Below, piece by piece: positions 15,167 to 21,748 of a stretch of 41,735 nucleotides of DNA. The stretch comes from a virus, in the IMG/VR virus record IMGVR_UViG_3300045999_007115, positions 1-41,735 of that record. The stretch is one strand, 5' to 3'. The notes beneath the pieces are model-generated. The model ran no database searches. It was not told the DNA's origin and was given only the letters and a program-made list of their open reading frames with translations. Both the position numbers and the translations under genes were made by a program. The stretch's first letter is position 1, and every line of letters begins with the position of its first letter.

Positions 15167-15260
15167 CATTAGCGCACGCCCACAACCGGGCGCTAATGAA
15201 TGGGATTCTTACCCTAACATGGGGGATAGTGTGTTGTGGCCTATCCCCCTTTTCTTTTTT
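15167..15260 (+). ncRNA. Kissing-loop leader RNA, copy 3
   Basis: P1: CATTAGCGC (15167-15175) pairs with GCGCTAATG (15190-15198); a 1x1 A-G mismatch and 2 pairs close the 8-base loop CCCACAAC (15179-15186). P2: GGG/CCC (15202-15214). P3: a stem from 15221 to 15249 with one bulge and 8-base loop TGTTGTGG (15232-15239), then a T-rich tract to 15260. Loop bases 2-8 (CCACAAC and GTTGTGG) are perfectly complementary. The start codon of the next gene is only 4 bases after the T-tract. Confidence 0.75.
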
Positions 15261-15264
15261 CAGT

Positions 15265-15753
15265 ATGAAACATAAGAAAAAGCAAGTTTTGAAAGCCATT
15301 GTTGACGGTTTCAAGAATGGGCAATTTGATGTTAGTTTTTCTTTTCAAGGTAGGATGGATGCACCTACTATAATCGTTATCGTTGAGCCACAATTTAGCG
15401 GAAACATCGCACAGGCAATACTTGAGGAACGTGAACGCGTTAACGCATCGCTTCGTAAGTATGTCGAAGAAATGCCTACCAAGTCAAAAGGCAGCACTCC
15501 GCTAAGGAACGTGTACCTTATGCGTAACAATGCCACAGGAAAGCATAAGATAGGCCGTTCTAAAACGCCTAAGTACCGAGAGAATACCCTTCAAAGCCAG
15601 GAACCGGATGTTGAACTATTGTTTTCGTGCCATGAATCAATCATAAGTGAAAAGCGATTGCATGAAATGTACGCACACAAGCGAATAAGAGGGGAGTGGT
15701 TCGACCTGGACAAAAAAGACATTTCTAACATTCGTAAACTCATGCAAGCATAG
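15265..15753 (+). CDS. GIY-YIG-superfamily protein (T5orf172/MUG113-like)
   Basis: The 162-residue protein has a C-terminal half like the GIY-YIG nuclease variants found in phages: NVYLMRN (82-88) for the first strand, KIGRSK (95-100) with the key Arg region, SEKRLHEMYAHKR with Glu129, and RGEWFDL (142-148). The N-terminal 75 residues are helical and unassigned. It may be a structure-specific nuclease or a homing-type enzyme. It starts 4 bases after the T-tract of leader RNA 3, so its expression should depend on read-through. Confidence 0.75.
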   Translation: MKHKKKQVLKAIVDGFKNGQFDVSFSFQGRMDAPTIIVIVEPQFSGNIAQAILEERERVNASLRKYVEEMPTKSKGSTPLRNVYLMRNNATGKHKIGRSKTPKYRENTLQSQEPDVELLFSCHESIISEKRLHEMYAHKRIRGEWFDLDKKDISNIRKLMQA

Positions 15754-15757
15754 CCCT

Positions 15758-16702
15758 ATGAAATACACCATCCTAATAGACCAGGTAAAGAGCCTTGAAT
15801 GGGAATTGAGCCTAAGCGAAGCGGCTATGTTCGCGTTCGTTTACAACCTATCCTCATGGGCTGAACCCATTTATGTGAACGGCCAAACATGGTACTTTGG
15901 CAGTCGCAACAAGGCAGTTGAGGAAGTGCCTATTGTTACCGATAAACCGGATACCGTGTACCGCTTGTACAAGTCGCTCCAGGCGAAGGGGCTTATCGAA
16001 TGGCAGAAGTTCGGGGAAAAGGATTGCATAAGGCTTACCGACATTGGTAGGCAATGGAATACGGTTTCTGAAACAACCGACGGAAAAAAATCCGAGCCAA
16101 CTCGGAAAAAAATCCGAGTTAAGACGGAAAAAAATCCGACATATAATAGAACAAAGGATAATAGAACAAATGATAACTCTTCTTTTTCTAACGAAAAAGG
16201 GTTTCCTGAAAATTCAACTGAAAATATAGGCGACGTGGCCGCCGAGTTCGAAGCATTCGGCGAACCCTCCCCGGTAAAAGCCGAAAAGAAAAAAACCCCC
16301 CCCAAGTTGCGCGAAGCCCCCCCCGCCGCGAAGGAGCCGACGGAGACTTACCTCATGTATGAGGCATGGGCGCAATTCGTAGAAAGCAAGGGGATAGCCG
16401 TATCCAAGTCCAAGACGGGCAATTCGTATGTGTTCGCACCGAAAGACGGCGCGGCTATCAAGAAGTGGCGCGAATGGTGCGCCGGGCTACCCAACGCATC
16501 CGGTTCCCTGGATGACTGGCACGTGTTCCTCCAGGCAGCCTGGGAACATGGGGGGAAATGGTATCAGAGCAATTTCACGCCGTGCATCCTGAACAGCAAG
16601 CGGCAGGAGCTGATGGCGGCATTCGCGCAGTACAAGGCGAAGAATGAACCTGATATGTCAATGGTAGGGATGAGCATTGACGAAATTTTGCAAAAATATT
16701 AG
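15758..16702 (+). CDS. Replication initiator or helicase-loader-like protein, winged helix plus DnaD-like C-terminus
   Basis: The 314-residue protein starts with a winged-helix-like region (LSLSEAAMFAFVYNLSSW; SLQAKGLIEWQKFGEKDCIRLT). A low-complexity Lys/Asn/Thr linker (about 105-190) follows, then a C-terminal helical domain (AIKKWREWCAGL; DDWHVFLQAAWEHGGKW). This layout is that of phage replication organisers and lambda O. The linker DNA holds iterons (16081-16139), as in lambda where ori lies within gene O. No helicase or DNA polymerase is encoded, so the phage presumably loads host replication proteins. Confidence 0.65.
   Translation: MKYTILIDQVKSLEWELSLSEAAMFAFVYNLSSWAEPIYVNGQTWYFGSRNKAVEEVPIVTDKPDTVYRLYKSLQAKGLIEWQKFGEKDCIRLTDIGRQWNTVSETTDGKKSEPTRKKIRVKTEKNPTYNRTKDNRTNDNSSFSNEKGFPENSTENIGDVAAEFEAFGEPSPVKAEKKKTPPKLREAPPAAKEPTETYLMYEAWAQFVESKGIAVSKSKTGNSYVFAPKDGAAIKKWREWCAGLPNASGSLDDWHVFLQAAWEHGGKWYQSNFTPCILNSKRQELMAAFAQYKAKNEPDMSMVGMSIDEILQKY
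16081..16139. repeat. Three iterons, candidate replication origin
   Basis: CGGAAAAAAATCCGA occurs three times without error at 16081, 16103 and 16125, an exact 22-bp period. Each copy is itself an inverted repeat (CGGA and TCCG around A6). The copies lie in three different codon phases of the replication gene, so the conservation is in DNA, not protein. An AT-rich tract (16140-16235) follows and could be the unwinding element. Confidence 0.75.
16143..16170. repeat. Tandem ATAATAGAACAAA repeat in the AT-rich tract
   Basis: ATAATAGAACAAA occurs at 16143 and 16158 (15-bp period, in phase with the codons, coding NRTKD/NRTND). It adjoins the iterons and may be part of the melting region, but it could equally be a protein repeat. 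Confidence 0.5.
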
Positions 16703-16732
16703 TGAAAGCTTGCACAGTATAATATAGCATCT

Positions 16733-16740
16733 TATATTTG
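16733..16740 (+). promoter_or_regulatory. Promoter -7 element for the 16762 operon
   Basis: TATATTTG (16733-16740) is an exact -7 match, with TTG (16710-16712) 20 bases upstream in the -33 position. A degenerate dyad left arm (TATAA at 16718-16722) keeps the same spacing as the operators at 8675, 9859 and 12451. It drives the next gene, which starts 21 bases later. Confidence 0.7.
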
Positions 16741-16761
16741 TAGCAACAAAACAACACACAC

Positions 16762-17043
16762 ATGGACGCGCAAAAAACCTTCATCCTGCTTACCCTCGTA
16801 GCTCCAGCCCAGGAGATAATCGAACGATTAGAAGCTCGCTTCTATAGCGAGAAGGATATTCCCTGGCTCAACGAAAAGTTGCGCCAAATGGCCTCCGTTG
16901 CGTCCCGCATGATGCGCAAAGGCAAACACATGGCCGCATCCCCGGTGCCAGAGGGCGCACCGCTGAATGAATACCACATTGAGAAGTACCTGGGTTACTT
17001 CCGTACCCTGGAGAGGTTTTTCAGGTACCACATGGAGAATTAA
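16762..17043 (+). CDS. Small helical protein of unknown function
   Basis: A 93-residue, mostly helical protein (APAQEIIERLEARFYSEKD; LNEKLRQMASVASRMMRKG) with a basic middle. It is first in a transcription unit with a good promoter, leading the recombination-associated genes. No family recognised. Confidence 0.6.
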   Translation: MDAQKTFILLTLVAPAQEIIERLEARFYSEKDIPWLNEKLRQMASVASRMMRKGKHMAASPVPEGAPLNEYHIEKYLGYFRTLERFFRYHMEN

Positions 17044-17060
17044 AACCAAAACACACCACT

Positions 17061-17429
17061 ATGAAGTATCCATCAATCTCCTTCTTTATCCGTACTGGTA
17101 ACGTACATATTACCGTTTTCGATGAGGACGCAAACCTTGTCGAGACTACGATGAACGTTGAGCGCTTTAAGCGCTTGATTATTCACCCCGAAGGGCCGTT
17201 TAACTGGGTAGACTGCCCAGGGATTGTGGACATCGGCCCCAATTTTTTAAACCTTGCTCGTATCTGCTCCCAGGAGTTTGCCGATGCCCTGGCAGCGCAC
17301 CCCAGCGAGGTTGAGCGCGTGTTTAAGCGCTGCTTCATTAACGTCTTACCTGAATTACACGGAGCCGAAATCAAGGACGTTGAAATCAGGGTATTTTACC
17401 CCTCAACCCAGGACGCCGATGCCGAGTAA
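17061..17429 (+). CDS. Protein of unknown function
   Basis: A 122-residue alpha/beta protein: an N-terminal beta-hairpin (SISFFIRTGNVHITVFDED), then helices, ending with an acidic tail. It overlaps the next gene by 11 bases. No motif recognised. Confidence 0.55.
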   Translation: MKYPSISFFIRTGNVHITVFDEDANLVETTMNVERFKRLIIHPEGPFNWVDCPGIVDIGPNFLNLARICSQEFADALAAHPSEVERVFKRCFINVLPELHGAEIKDVEIRVFYPSTQDADAE

Positions 17430-17874
17430 AAGGCTTCAATACCTCGGACGTGTGCTTGACGACGGCACTATAAAGCTACCTAAGCGCTTCAAAGCCGAAG
17501 TCGCCGCCATGTTCCGGGGTAAGGAGTTTACCCTCACCGTAAAGCCCGAAATGCGGACAAAGACTAATCCGCAACTGGGTTACTATTTCGGGGTTGTGTT
17601 GCCTTACATCCTCCAGGGCTTCCAGGAGGTGGGCAACAACATCCCGGATACGAAGGAGGGCATACAGCTTGTCCATACCCTTATGAAGCGCCGATTCCTG
17701 GAGCCTGTCTGCATCGCCGACGCGAACGGCGAAATACACGAGGTTGAACCGTCCTTAGAGGATGCCTCGAAGCAGGAGACGGGGGAATATATTGATAAGT
17801 GCATCGAATTCGCAAAGGAATACCTTAATGTTCACATCCCTGCTCCGAACGAGCAGGCCGAAATCAACTTCTAA
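17419..17874 (+). CDS. Possible NinB/Orf-like recombination accessory protein
   Basis: The 151-residue protein has the phrase RTKTNPQLGYYFGVVLPYILQGF, followed by EGIQLVHTLMKRRFL. The K/R-T-x-x-Q-x-GYYxGVV pattern is shared by small phage proteins sometimes annotated NinB or lambda Orf-like, which help load recombinases on single strands. The match is from memory and weak. Start 17419 is chosen as it overlaps the previous stop, as neighbouring genes do, and its own stop overlaps the next start. Confidence 0.45.
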   Translation: MPSKRLQYLGRVLDDGTIKLPKRFKAEVAAMFRGKEFTLTVKPEMRTKTNPQLGYYFGVVLPYILQGFQEVGNNIPDTKEGIQLVHTLMKRRFLEPVCIADANGEIHEVEPSLEDASKQETGEYIDKCIEFAKEYLNVHIPAPNEQAEINF

Positions 17875-18473
17875 TGGACAACCTAGAACAATATACCGCC
17901 GACCTACGCAAGATGCTTTCTAGGGCCCTTGCAAGGCGCAAGAACCTACTCACCTACGCCCGCCATGTTGCCCCGACGCTCCCGGATAAGGAGCAAGCGG
18001 CCAAGACGTTGGCAAGGCATGCAACCGAACTTAACGTCCTAAACGCCCATATTAAAGGCATGCAGGATGAAATGAAGGCCCTAAAGCGGCAACTCTCGGA
18101 CAAGGGTGTGAACTTCACTTTAAAGGAGGTGAAGCCCGTGCAACCACGAAAACGCCCCGAAAAAAACCCATACGTGGCCAACGGGAAAATGGCGTTCACT
18201 ATTGACGGCCAGGTCAGCGAAGAAGAGGCGCAAGAAAAAACACCCCAAGAGATAGAACAGATAGCCGCTGATAGGGCAATGGTTAAGGCGTTCAAGTTCA
18301 TCGCAGACTTGAAGAAGCGCGGCTACAAGTTTCACGGGAAGCCCGGAAAAAGCCCTATAGTACGCAACGTGGATTTTCACGGCATTCAATGGTGCGACAC
18401 ATACGAGGGCAAACTGTTTTTCTACACGACGCGCCGGAATGTATACCGGACGTATAGCGCATCATCGAAATGA
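17874..18473 (+). CDS. Coiled-coil protein of unknown function
   Basis: The 199-residue protein has a long N-terminal helical coiled-coil region (about 1-80, ending MQDEMKALKRQLSDKG), a basic linker (QPRKRPEKNPY), and a C-terminal alpha/beta part ending in YEGKLFFYTTRRNVYRTY. It is joined by overlaps to genes on both sides. No family recognised. Confidence 0.6.
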   Translation: MDNLEQYTADLRKMLSRALARRKNLLTYARHVAPTLPDKEQAAKTLARHATELNVLNAHIKGMQDEMKALKRQLSDKGVNFTLKEVKPVQPRKRPEKNPYVANGKMAFTIDGQVSEEEAQEKTPQEIEQIAADRAMVKAFKFIADLKKRGYKFHGKPGKSPIVRNVDFHGIQWCDTYEGKLFFYTTRRNVYRTYSASSK

Positions 18474-19183
18474 ACACACTGCCAGCTATCGTACAAGCCA
18501 CCAAGACGGGCCTCTCCGAGCCTATCCGACGGATGGACAGAGATGCCGCCACCGCTGCCATTGGCCGGGCAATAGGGCTATTTTGTCAGGCGTTCGGGTT
18601 AGAGCAGCCCGCCCCTGGTGCATTGGCTATCGCCGTGGACATGGTGCGCAACCGCTTCGCAGGGTTGGGGGTAGGGGAGATACTGACAGCCGCCCAACTC
18701 GCAGCCAGCGGCGAACTAGAAACGTCGGCTAAGTTCTACGGTAAGTTCGCGCTCCAGGGGTTCGGTGATATCCTCGCAGCGTATCAATTGGAGCGCAACG
18801 CAGCCCGCGCTGCTATTGAAAAGGAGCGGGAGGCAGCGGAGCGCGAAGCGGAGAAACAGCGCCGGGATATTGAAGGACAGACAAAGTACGAAGCCGAATT
18901 TCCGGCTAAGTTGGCCGGGTATCGGGGCACGATGGAGGACATACCCGTGCATTGGTACGATACGGCTATCCGGTTAGGCTTGCTTGTTCATACCGAGGAT
19001 GAAAAGAAAGAGGCCTGGATTCAGGCAGCCGAACTTGCACGCGCTGAAATGGCCCGACGGGCTGAAGAAGAAGAAAATATTTTCAATGCCCGCGCAATCC
19101 TTAAACGCATTGAGGCCAACGATTACGACGGGCTTAGGATAGCTTACGCGAAAAAGATACTCCTATGGGAAAAGACACGGTAA
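18470..19183 (+). CDS. Helical protein of unknown function
   Basis: The 237-residue protein has a globular helical N-terminal half (IGRAIGLFCQAFG; YGKFALQGFGDILAAYQLE). A highly charged Ala/Glu/Arg helix follows (AAIEKEREAAEREAEKQRR), probably a coiled coil. It overlaps the RuvC-like gene by 19 bases. Similar proteins occur beside recombination genes in Bacteroidetes phages as far as I recall, without known function. Confidence 0.55.
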   Translation: MNTLPAIVQATKTGLSEPIRRMDRDAATAAIGRAIGLFCQAFGLEQPAPGALAIAVDMVRNRFAGLGVGEILTAAQLAASGELETSAKFYGKFALQGFGDILAAYQLERNAARAAIEKEREAAEREAEKQRRDIEGQTKYEAEFPAKLAGYRGTMEDIPVHWYDTAIRLGLLVHTEDEKKEAWIQAAELARAEMARRAEEEENIFNARAILKRIEANDYDGLRIAYAKKILLWEKTR

Positions 19184-19689
19184 TTATTGGCCTCGACCCC
19201 GCATTCCGGGAGGGTGGATTTGGGGCTGCGATAATCGAACAAGGCATTGTTACGTTTGGCACCATTAAGAACTTTGCAGACTTCTTGAAGTACTGTGATT
19301 ATGTTGAGTATTTATGGCTTGACAAAGTGCTTTGGTGTGTTGAAAACAGCAACCTTGACGATACGACATACCAATACCTCCGGGGCGGGAACACCCGCAC
19401 CCTAATGGCGAAGTCCAGGGACGTTGGGAAGAACCAGGCGATTAGTCAGGTAGTATGCGACTACCTGGTTAAGAAGTTTGGAGCGGAGCGGGTAACAGCG
19501 ATCAGCCCCCGACAGAAGGGCGCAAAGTGGGGCGTATTCAATGGGAAGCGCAATATGTCAATAGCCCGCGAAATTGCCCGTACCGTCGGGGAGCAATCGG
19601 GGCTGAAGTCTATCGGCTGGCAGACGGCTACACCGGATGAGGTGGACGCCTTTCAAGTGGCGATGTATCTTTATCACCGTACAAAATAG
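19165..19689 (+). CDS. RuvC-like Holliday junction resolvase
   Basis: The 174-residue protein has an RNase H-like fold signature: first strand IIGLDPA with D11, CVENSN with E60, and the C-terminal ATPDEVDAF with D158/D161. These acidic residues bind the metals that cut branched DNA. It would resolve recombination or replication junctions before packaging, fitting the RecT/RecE pair and terminase. The small size and diverged middle set it apart from cellular RuvC. Confidence 0.7.
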   Translation: MGKDTVIIGLDPAFREGGFGAAIIEQGIVTFGTIKNFADFLKYCDYVEYLWLDKVLWCVENSNLDDTTYQYLRGGNTRTLMAKSRDVGKNQAISQVVCDYLVKKFGAERVTAISPRQKGAKWGVFNGKRNMSIAREIARTVGEQSGLKSIGWQTATPDEVDAFQVAMYLYHRTK

Positions 19690-19708
19690 GATTTTTAAAA
19701 ATAGTTCG

Positions 19709-19716
19709 TAAATTTG
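19709..19716 (+). promoter_or_regulatory. Promoter -7 element
   Basis: TAAATTTG (19709-19716) matches TAnnTTTG and lies 17 bases before the next start codon. No clear -33 element is present. Confidence 0.5.
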
Positions 19717-19732
19717 TAAAAACCAAACACAT

Positions 19733-20029
19733 ATGAAAACCATTCTTCTACTCGCTGCCTTTCTTGCAGCATCCGAGCCGCCCACCACGGAGGCGGTGAT
19801 TCGGCAATCCGAACGCATCGCACTACGCCTCCAGGGTATTGGTGGGGATGGGTATTACCGCACAACCGCCGCCGACGCCAATGGCAACACGTACCGCCTG
19901 CTCCTCCCGTCTGAAGCGCAACCCCGTGCCGGCCAAAAGGTAACTATCGTTCACGACGGATTGCCCTTTGTGCTGATTGCCGGGGCGAAGTTCTACGATT
20001 ACTCCACCGCTAAACCCGTAAAGCTATGA
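19733..20029 (+). CDS. Small protein with N-terminal hydrophobic segment
   Basis: The 98-residue protein starts MKTILLLAAFLAASEPP, a short signal peptide or anchor, then a beta-type domain (YRTTAADANGNTYRLLLP; AGQKVTIVHDGLPFVLIAG). It is probably exported or tethered to the membrane. Its stop overlaps the next start. Function unknown. Confidence 0.55.
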   Translation: MKTILLLAAFLAASEPPTTEAVIRQSERIALRLQGIGGDGYYRTTAADANGNTYRLLLPSEAQPRAGQKVTIVHDGLPFVLIAGAKFYDYSTAKPVKL

Positions 20030-20325
20030 GCGCCGCGTACACGCCCCTTTTCCCGTTGCCGCAATTGTCGGCGCGAGATGCACACGCCAAAGCCGAACAC
20101 TACGACAGCCAATACAACAAGGACACGAAATACCTTCAATACAACTATTGGGGGAAGATTTACAAGAACCTGCATCCGGTTCACACGCAACCCGGAACGC
20201 ACGAACGCGCCCGATGCCTCAACGTCTTGAAAAAGGCGTTAGAATGGCACTTGGACAATACAATCAACGGGGATGAGCGCACTAAGATAATGGCCGCTCA
20301 GCGCGAAATAGCTAAATACTCATGA
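20026..20325 (+). CDS. Small protein of unknown function
   Basis: A 99-residue, Tyr/Lys/His-rich protein (YDSQYNKDTKYLQYNYWGKI) with a helical C-terminal half. It overlaps the genes on both sides by 4 bases (ATGA). No family recognised. Confidence 0.55.
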   Translation: MSAAYTPLFPLPQLSARDAHAKAEHYDSQYNKDTKYLQYNYWGKIYKNLHPVHTQPGTHERARCLNVLKKALEWHLDNTINGDERTKIMAAQREIAKYS

Positions 20326-20447
20326 TAGGGAAGGTAATCGCCGCCCTCTTTTTCGGGCTTATATTCGCCTTCGCAGCCGTCGGGATGCTGGCCATGTACC
20401 TGGCAGCCAACCCGCGAAAGCGGAAGGACTTCGACGATACCGAGTAA
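20322..20447 (+). CDS. Small single-pass membrane protein
   Basis: ATG 20322 overlaps the previous stop (ATGA) and gives 41 residues. It has one hydrophobic span (VIAALFFGLIFAFAAVGMLA) followed by a basic then acidic tail (NPRKRKDFDDTE). The overlap and clean topology support a real gene. It may work with the exported protein two genes upstream. Confidence 0.6.
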   Translation: MIGKVIAALFFGLIFAFAAVGMLAMYLAANPRKRKDFDDTE

Positions 20448-20455
20448 TAAGATAC

Positions 20456-20555
20456 AGCCCGCCCTGCAGACCGCGCATACCTGCTTTTTTAATCGTTGTT
20501 ACGGGAAAATTAGCGACCTTATGCAGCAGGTAGGGGACAGCGGATAGGGCGGGCT
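20456..20555. other. Long nested inverted repeats, probable structured RNA or DNA element
   Basis: AGCCCGCCCT (20456-20465) pairs perfectly with AGGGCGGGCT (20546-20555). Inside, TACCTGCT (20478-20485) pairs with AGCAGGTA (20525-20532). The enclosed 39 bases are AT-richer and include T6. No open frame of note crosses it. It could be a structured RNA, a processing stem for the RNA locus, or a DNA site. Confidence 0.5.
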
Positions 20556-20596
20556 TACAAGCAAGGTTTTTGGGATTTGTATAGGACTGATTTACA

Positions 20597-20627
20597 TGCC
20601 CCGGCCAAAAGAGGTCGGGGCAATTTT
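20597..20627 (+). terminator. Hairpin with T-tract (possible terminator)
   Basis: TGCCCCGGCC pairs with GGTCGGGGCA (one wobble) around the loop AAAAGA, followed by AATTTT. It lies between the structured element and the tRNA-like segment. The T-tract is short, so it might instead be a processing hairpin. Confidence 0.5.
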
Positions 20628-20723
20628 CACCCGAGGCAGGCAGCTACGCACGGCGAGAGTGTGTGCAGCTCAACCATAAACGAGAGCCTTGTGCGTCCGG
20701 GTTCGATTCCCGGCTCGGTGGCA
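20628..20723 (+). other. tRNA-like element with intact T-arm and acceptor but abnormal body
   Basis: The 3' part has a perfect T-arm (CCGGG, loop TTCGATT, CCCGG at 20697-20713) and acceptor strand CTCGGTG (20714-20720). The 5' partner CACCCGAG (20628-20635) would be CACCGAG, a perfect match, but for one extra C. The roughly 60 bases between contain no standard D-arm or anticodon loop with T33; hairpins AGCT/AGCT plus GCAC/GTGC and GCTC/GAGC are seen instead. It may be a decayed tRNA, a tRNA mimic, or a diverged long-variable-arm tRNA. Confidence 0.45.
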
Positions 20724-20726
20724 AAT

Positions 20727-20799
20727 TGCGGGGTGGAGCGGTTGGTAGCTTAACGGGCTCATAACCCGGAGGCCGCAGGTTCGAGTCCTGCCCCCGCGA
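20727..20799 (+). tRNA. tRNA-Met (CAT), initiator type
   Basis: All arms fold: acceptor TGCGGGG with CCCCGCG (first pair T1-G72, a wobble), D stem GAGC/GCTT, anticodon loop CTCATAA (20758-20764) and T-arm GCAGG/CCTGC. The three G-C pairs next to the anticodon loop (GGG/CCC), the A11-T24 pair and the weak first pair are features of bacterial initiator tRNA. The sequence is close to E. coli tRNA-fMet as recalled. The 3' end is ACTA, so CCA must be added by an enzyme. Confidence 0.9.
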
Positions 20800-20814
20800 C
20801 TAAAAACCAATTAC

Positions 20815-21372
20815 ATGATATTGACTAAACAAAACCTTATTGACGCCCTCAACCAGGGCGACATTGTTGTAAAGCCCATTTTCGGGGACAGCGTGGGGAC
20901 AAACAGCATTGACGTGCATTTGTCCCCGCACCTGTGCGTCTACGAGCCGGACGGCCACTTCTTGGACGCGAAGAAGCCCTGCAATGTCAGGCATTTTGAA
21001 ATACCGGACGAGGGCTTTGTGCTGCTCCCTGGTAACTTGTATTTGGCCTCTACGCTCGAATACACCGAGACGCTCCGATATGTACCCGTCTTGCACGGCA
21101 AAAGCGGGGTAGGGCGGCTGGGTATCAACATCCACGCCACCGCCGGGTTTGGCGATGTTGGCTTTCGCGGCCATTGGACTTTGGAGATTTTTGTAGTACA
21201 ACCTGTTAAGGTGTACGCCGGGATGCCCATAGGCCAAATATCGTACCACGTTCCTAAGAGCATGCCCGAAGTTGGGTACATGCAGCGGCAACAGAGTAGC
21301 TACACCGATGCCCACGACCCTAAGCCGCAACCGTCGCGGCTGTATCGAAAATTGACAGCACTGACTTCATAG
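20815..21372 (+). CDS. dcd: dCTP deaminase / dUTPase-fold enzyme
   Basis: The 185-residue protein matches the trimeric dCTP deaminase family: NSIDVHLSP near 30-38, HGKSGVGRLG (94-103, substrate-binding Lys/Ser/Arg), HATAGFGDVGFRGHWTLEI (107-125) with E124 in the place of the catalytic Glu. It would make dUTP (or dUMP) from dCTP to feed thymidine nucleotide synthesis. A plain dUTPase of the same fold is the alternative. A MazG-like gene follows, making a small nucleotide-pool module. Confidence 0.8.
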   Translation: MILTKQNLIDALNQGDIVVKPIFGDSVGTNSIDVHLSPHLCVYEPDGHFLDAKKPCNVRHFEIPDEGFVLLPGNLYLASTLEYTETLRYVPVLHGKSGVGRLGINIHATAGFGDVGFRGHWTLEIFVVQPVKVYAGMPIGQISYHVPKSMPEVGYMQRQQSSYTDAHDPKPQPSRLYRKLTALTS

Positions 21373-21403
21373 GGCTTTTGCGATTATAGATGTTTTTGGT
21401 TTT

Positions 21404-21433
21404 CCCTCCCGGCTATCCGCTGGGAGGGTTTTT
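21404..21433 (+). terminator. Intrinsic terminator
   Basis: CCCTCCC (21404-21410) pairs with GGGAGGG (21422-21428), followed by T5. It separates the dCTP deaminase gene from the next unit. Confidence 0.85.
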
Positions 21434-21445
21434 AAAAAAAAAGCG

Positions 21446-21748
21446 ATGCAGGTTAACGCCACCTTATATTTTACCCTCGCCCACATGCTCGACGTCGAAC
21501 CCGAACACGTCAGCAAGATAATGCAGCTCATCCGCGAACGCCAACAGGTAGGGGAGCAGAAGTATGGGCACACGATGGACAGGACAGACTTAGACGAAGC
21601 GCAATTTCGTATGCACCTACTCGAAGAACTGCTGGACGGTGCGCAATACGCTGTTAGGGCGGGTATGGAGTGCCAGGGACTTGTAACCGAACTATTGGAC
21701 ATTGCTGCGCGTCTGATTGAGTACATGGAAGAAAAAAAGGAGATATGA
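21446..21748 (+). CDS. MazG-like all-alpha nucleotide pyrophosphohydrolase
   Basis: The 100-residue helical protein has the phrase GEQKYGHTMDRTDLDEAQF, then HLLEELLDGAQYAVRAG. The EExxD-type metal-binding helix and the KYG helix before it are typical of small phage MazG-like enzymes that hydrolyse (d)NTPs. It may clean nucleotide pools or counter alarmone signalling. Its stop overlaps the next start (ATGA). Confidence 0.6.
   Translation: MQVNATLYFTLAHMLDVEPEHVSKIMQLIRERQQVGEQKYGHTMDRTDLDEAQFRMHLLEELLDGAQYAVRAGMECQGLVTELLDIAARLIEYMEEKKEI

Noticed and set aside
16081-16139. Short regular repeats as a CRISPR array
   Set aside because: Units are 15 bp with 7-bp gaps inside a coding gene; no spacers of usual length and no cas genes. 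They fit iterons.
20456-20723. Transfer-messenger RNA
   Set aside because: The T-arm and acceptor are tRNA-like, but there is no matching 5' acceptor at 20456, no tag reading frame and no tmRNA pseudoknot pattern.
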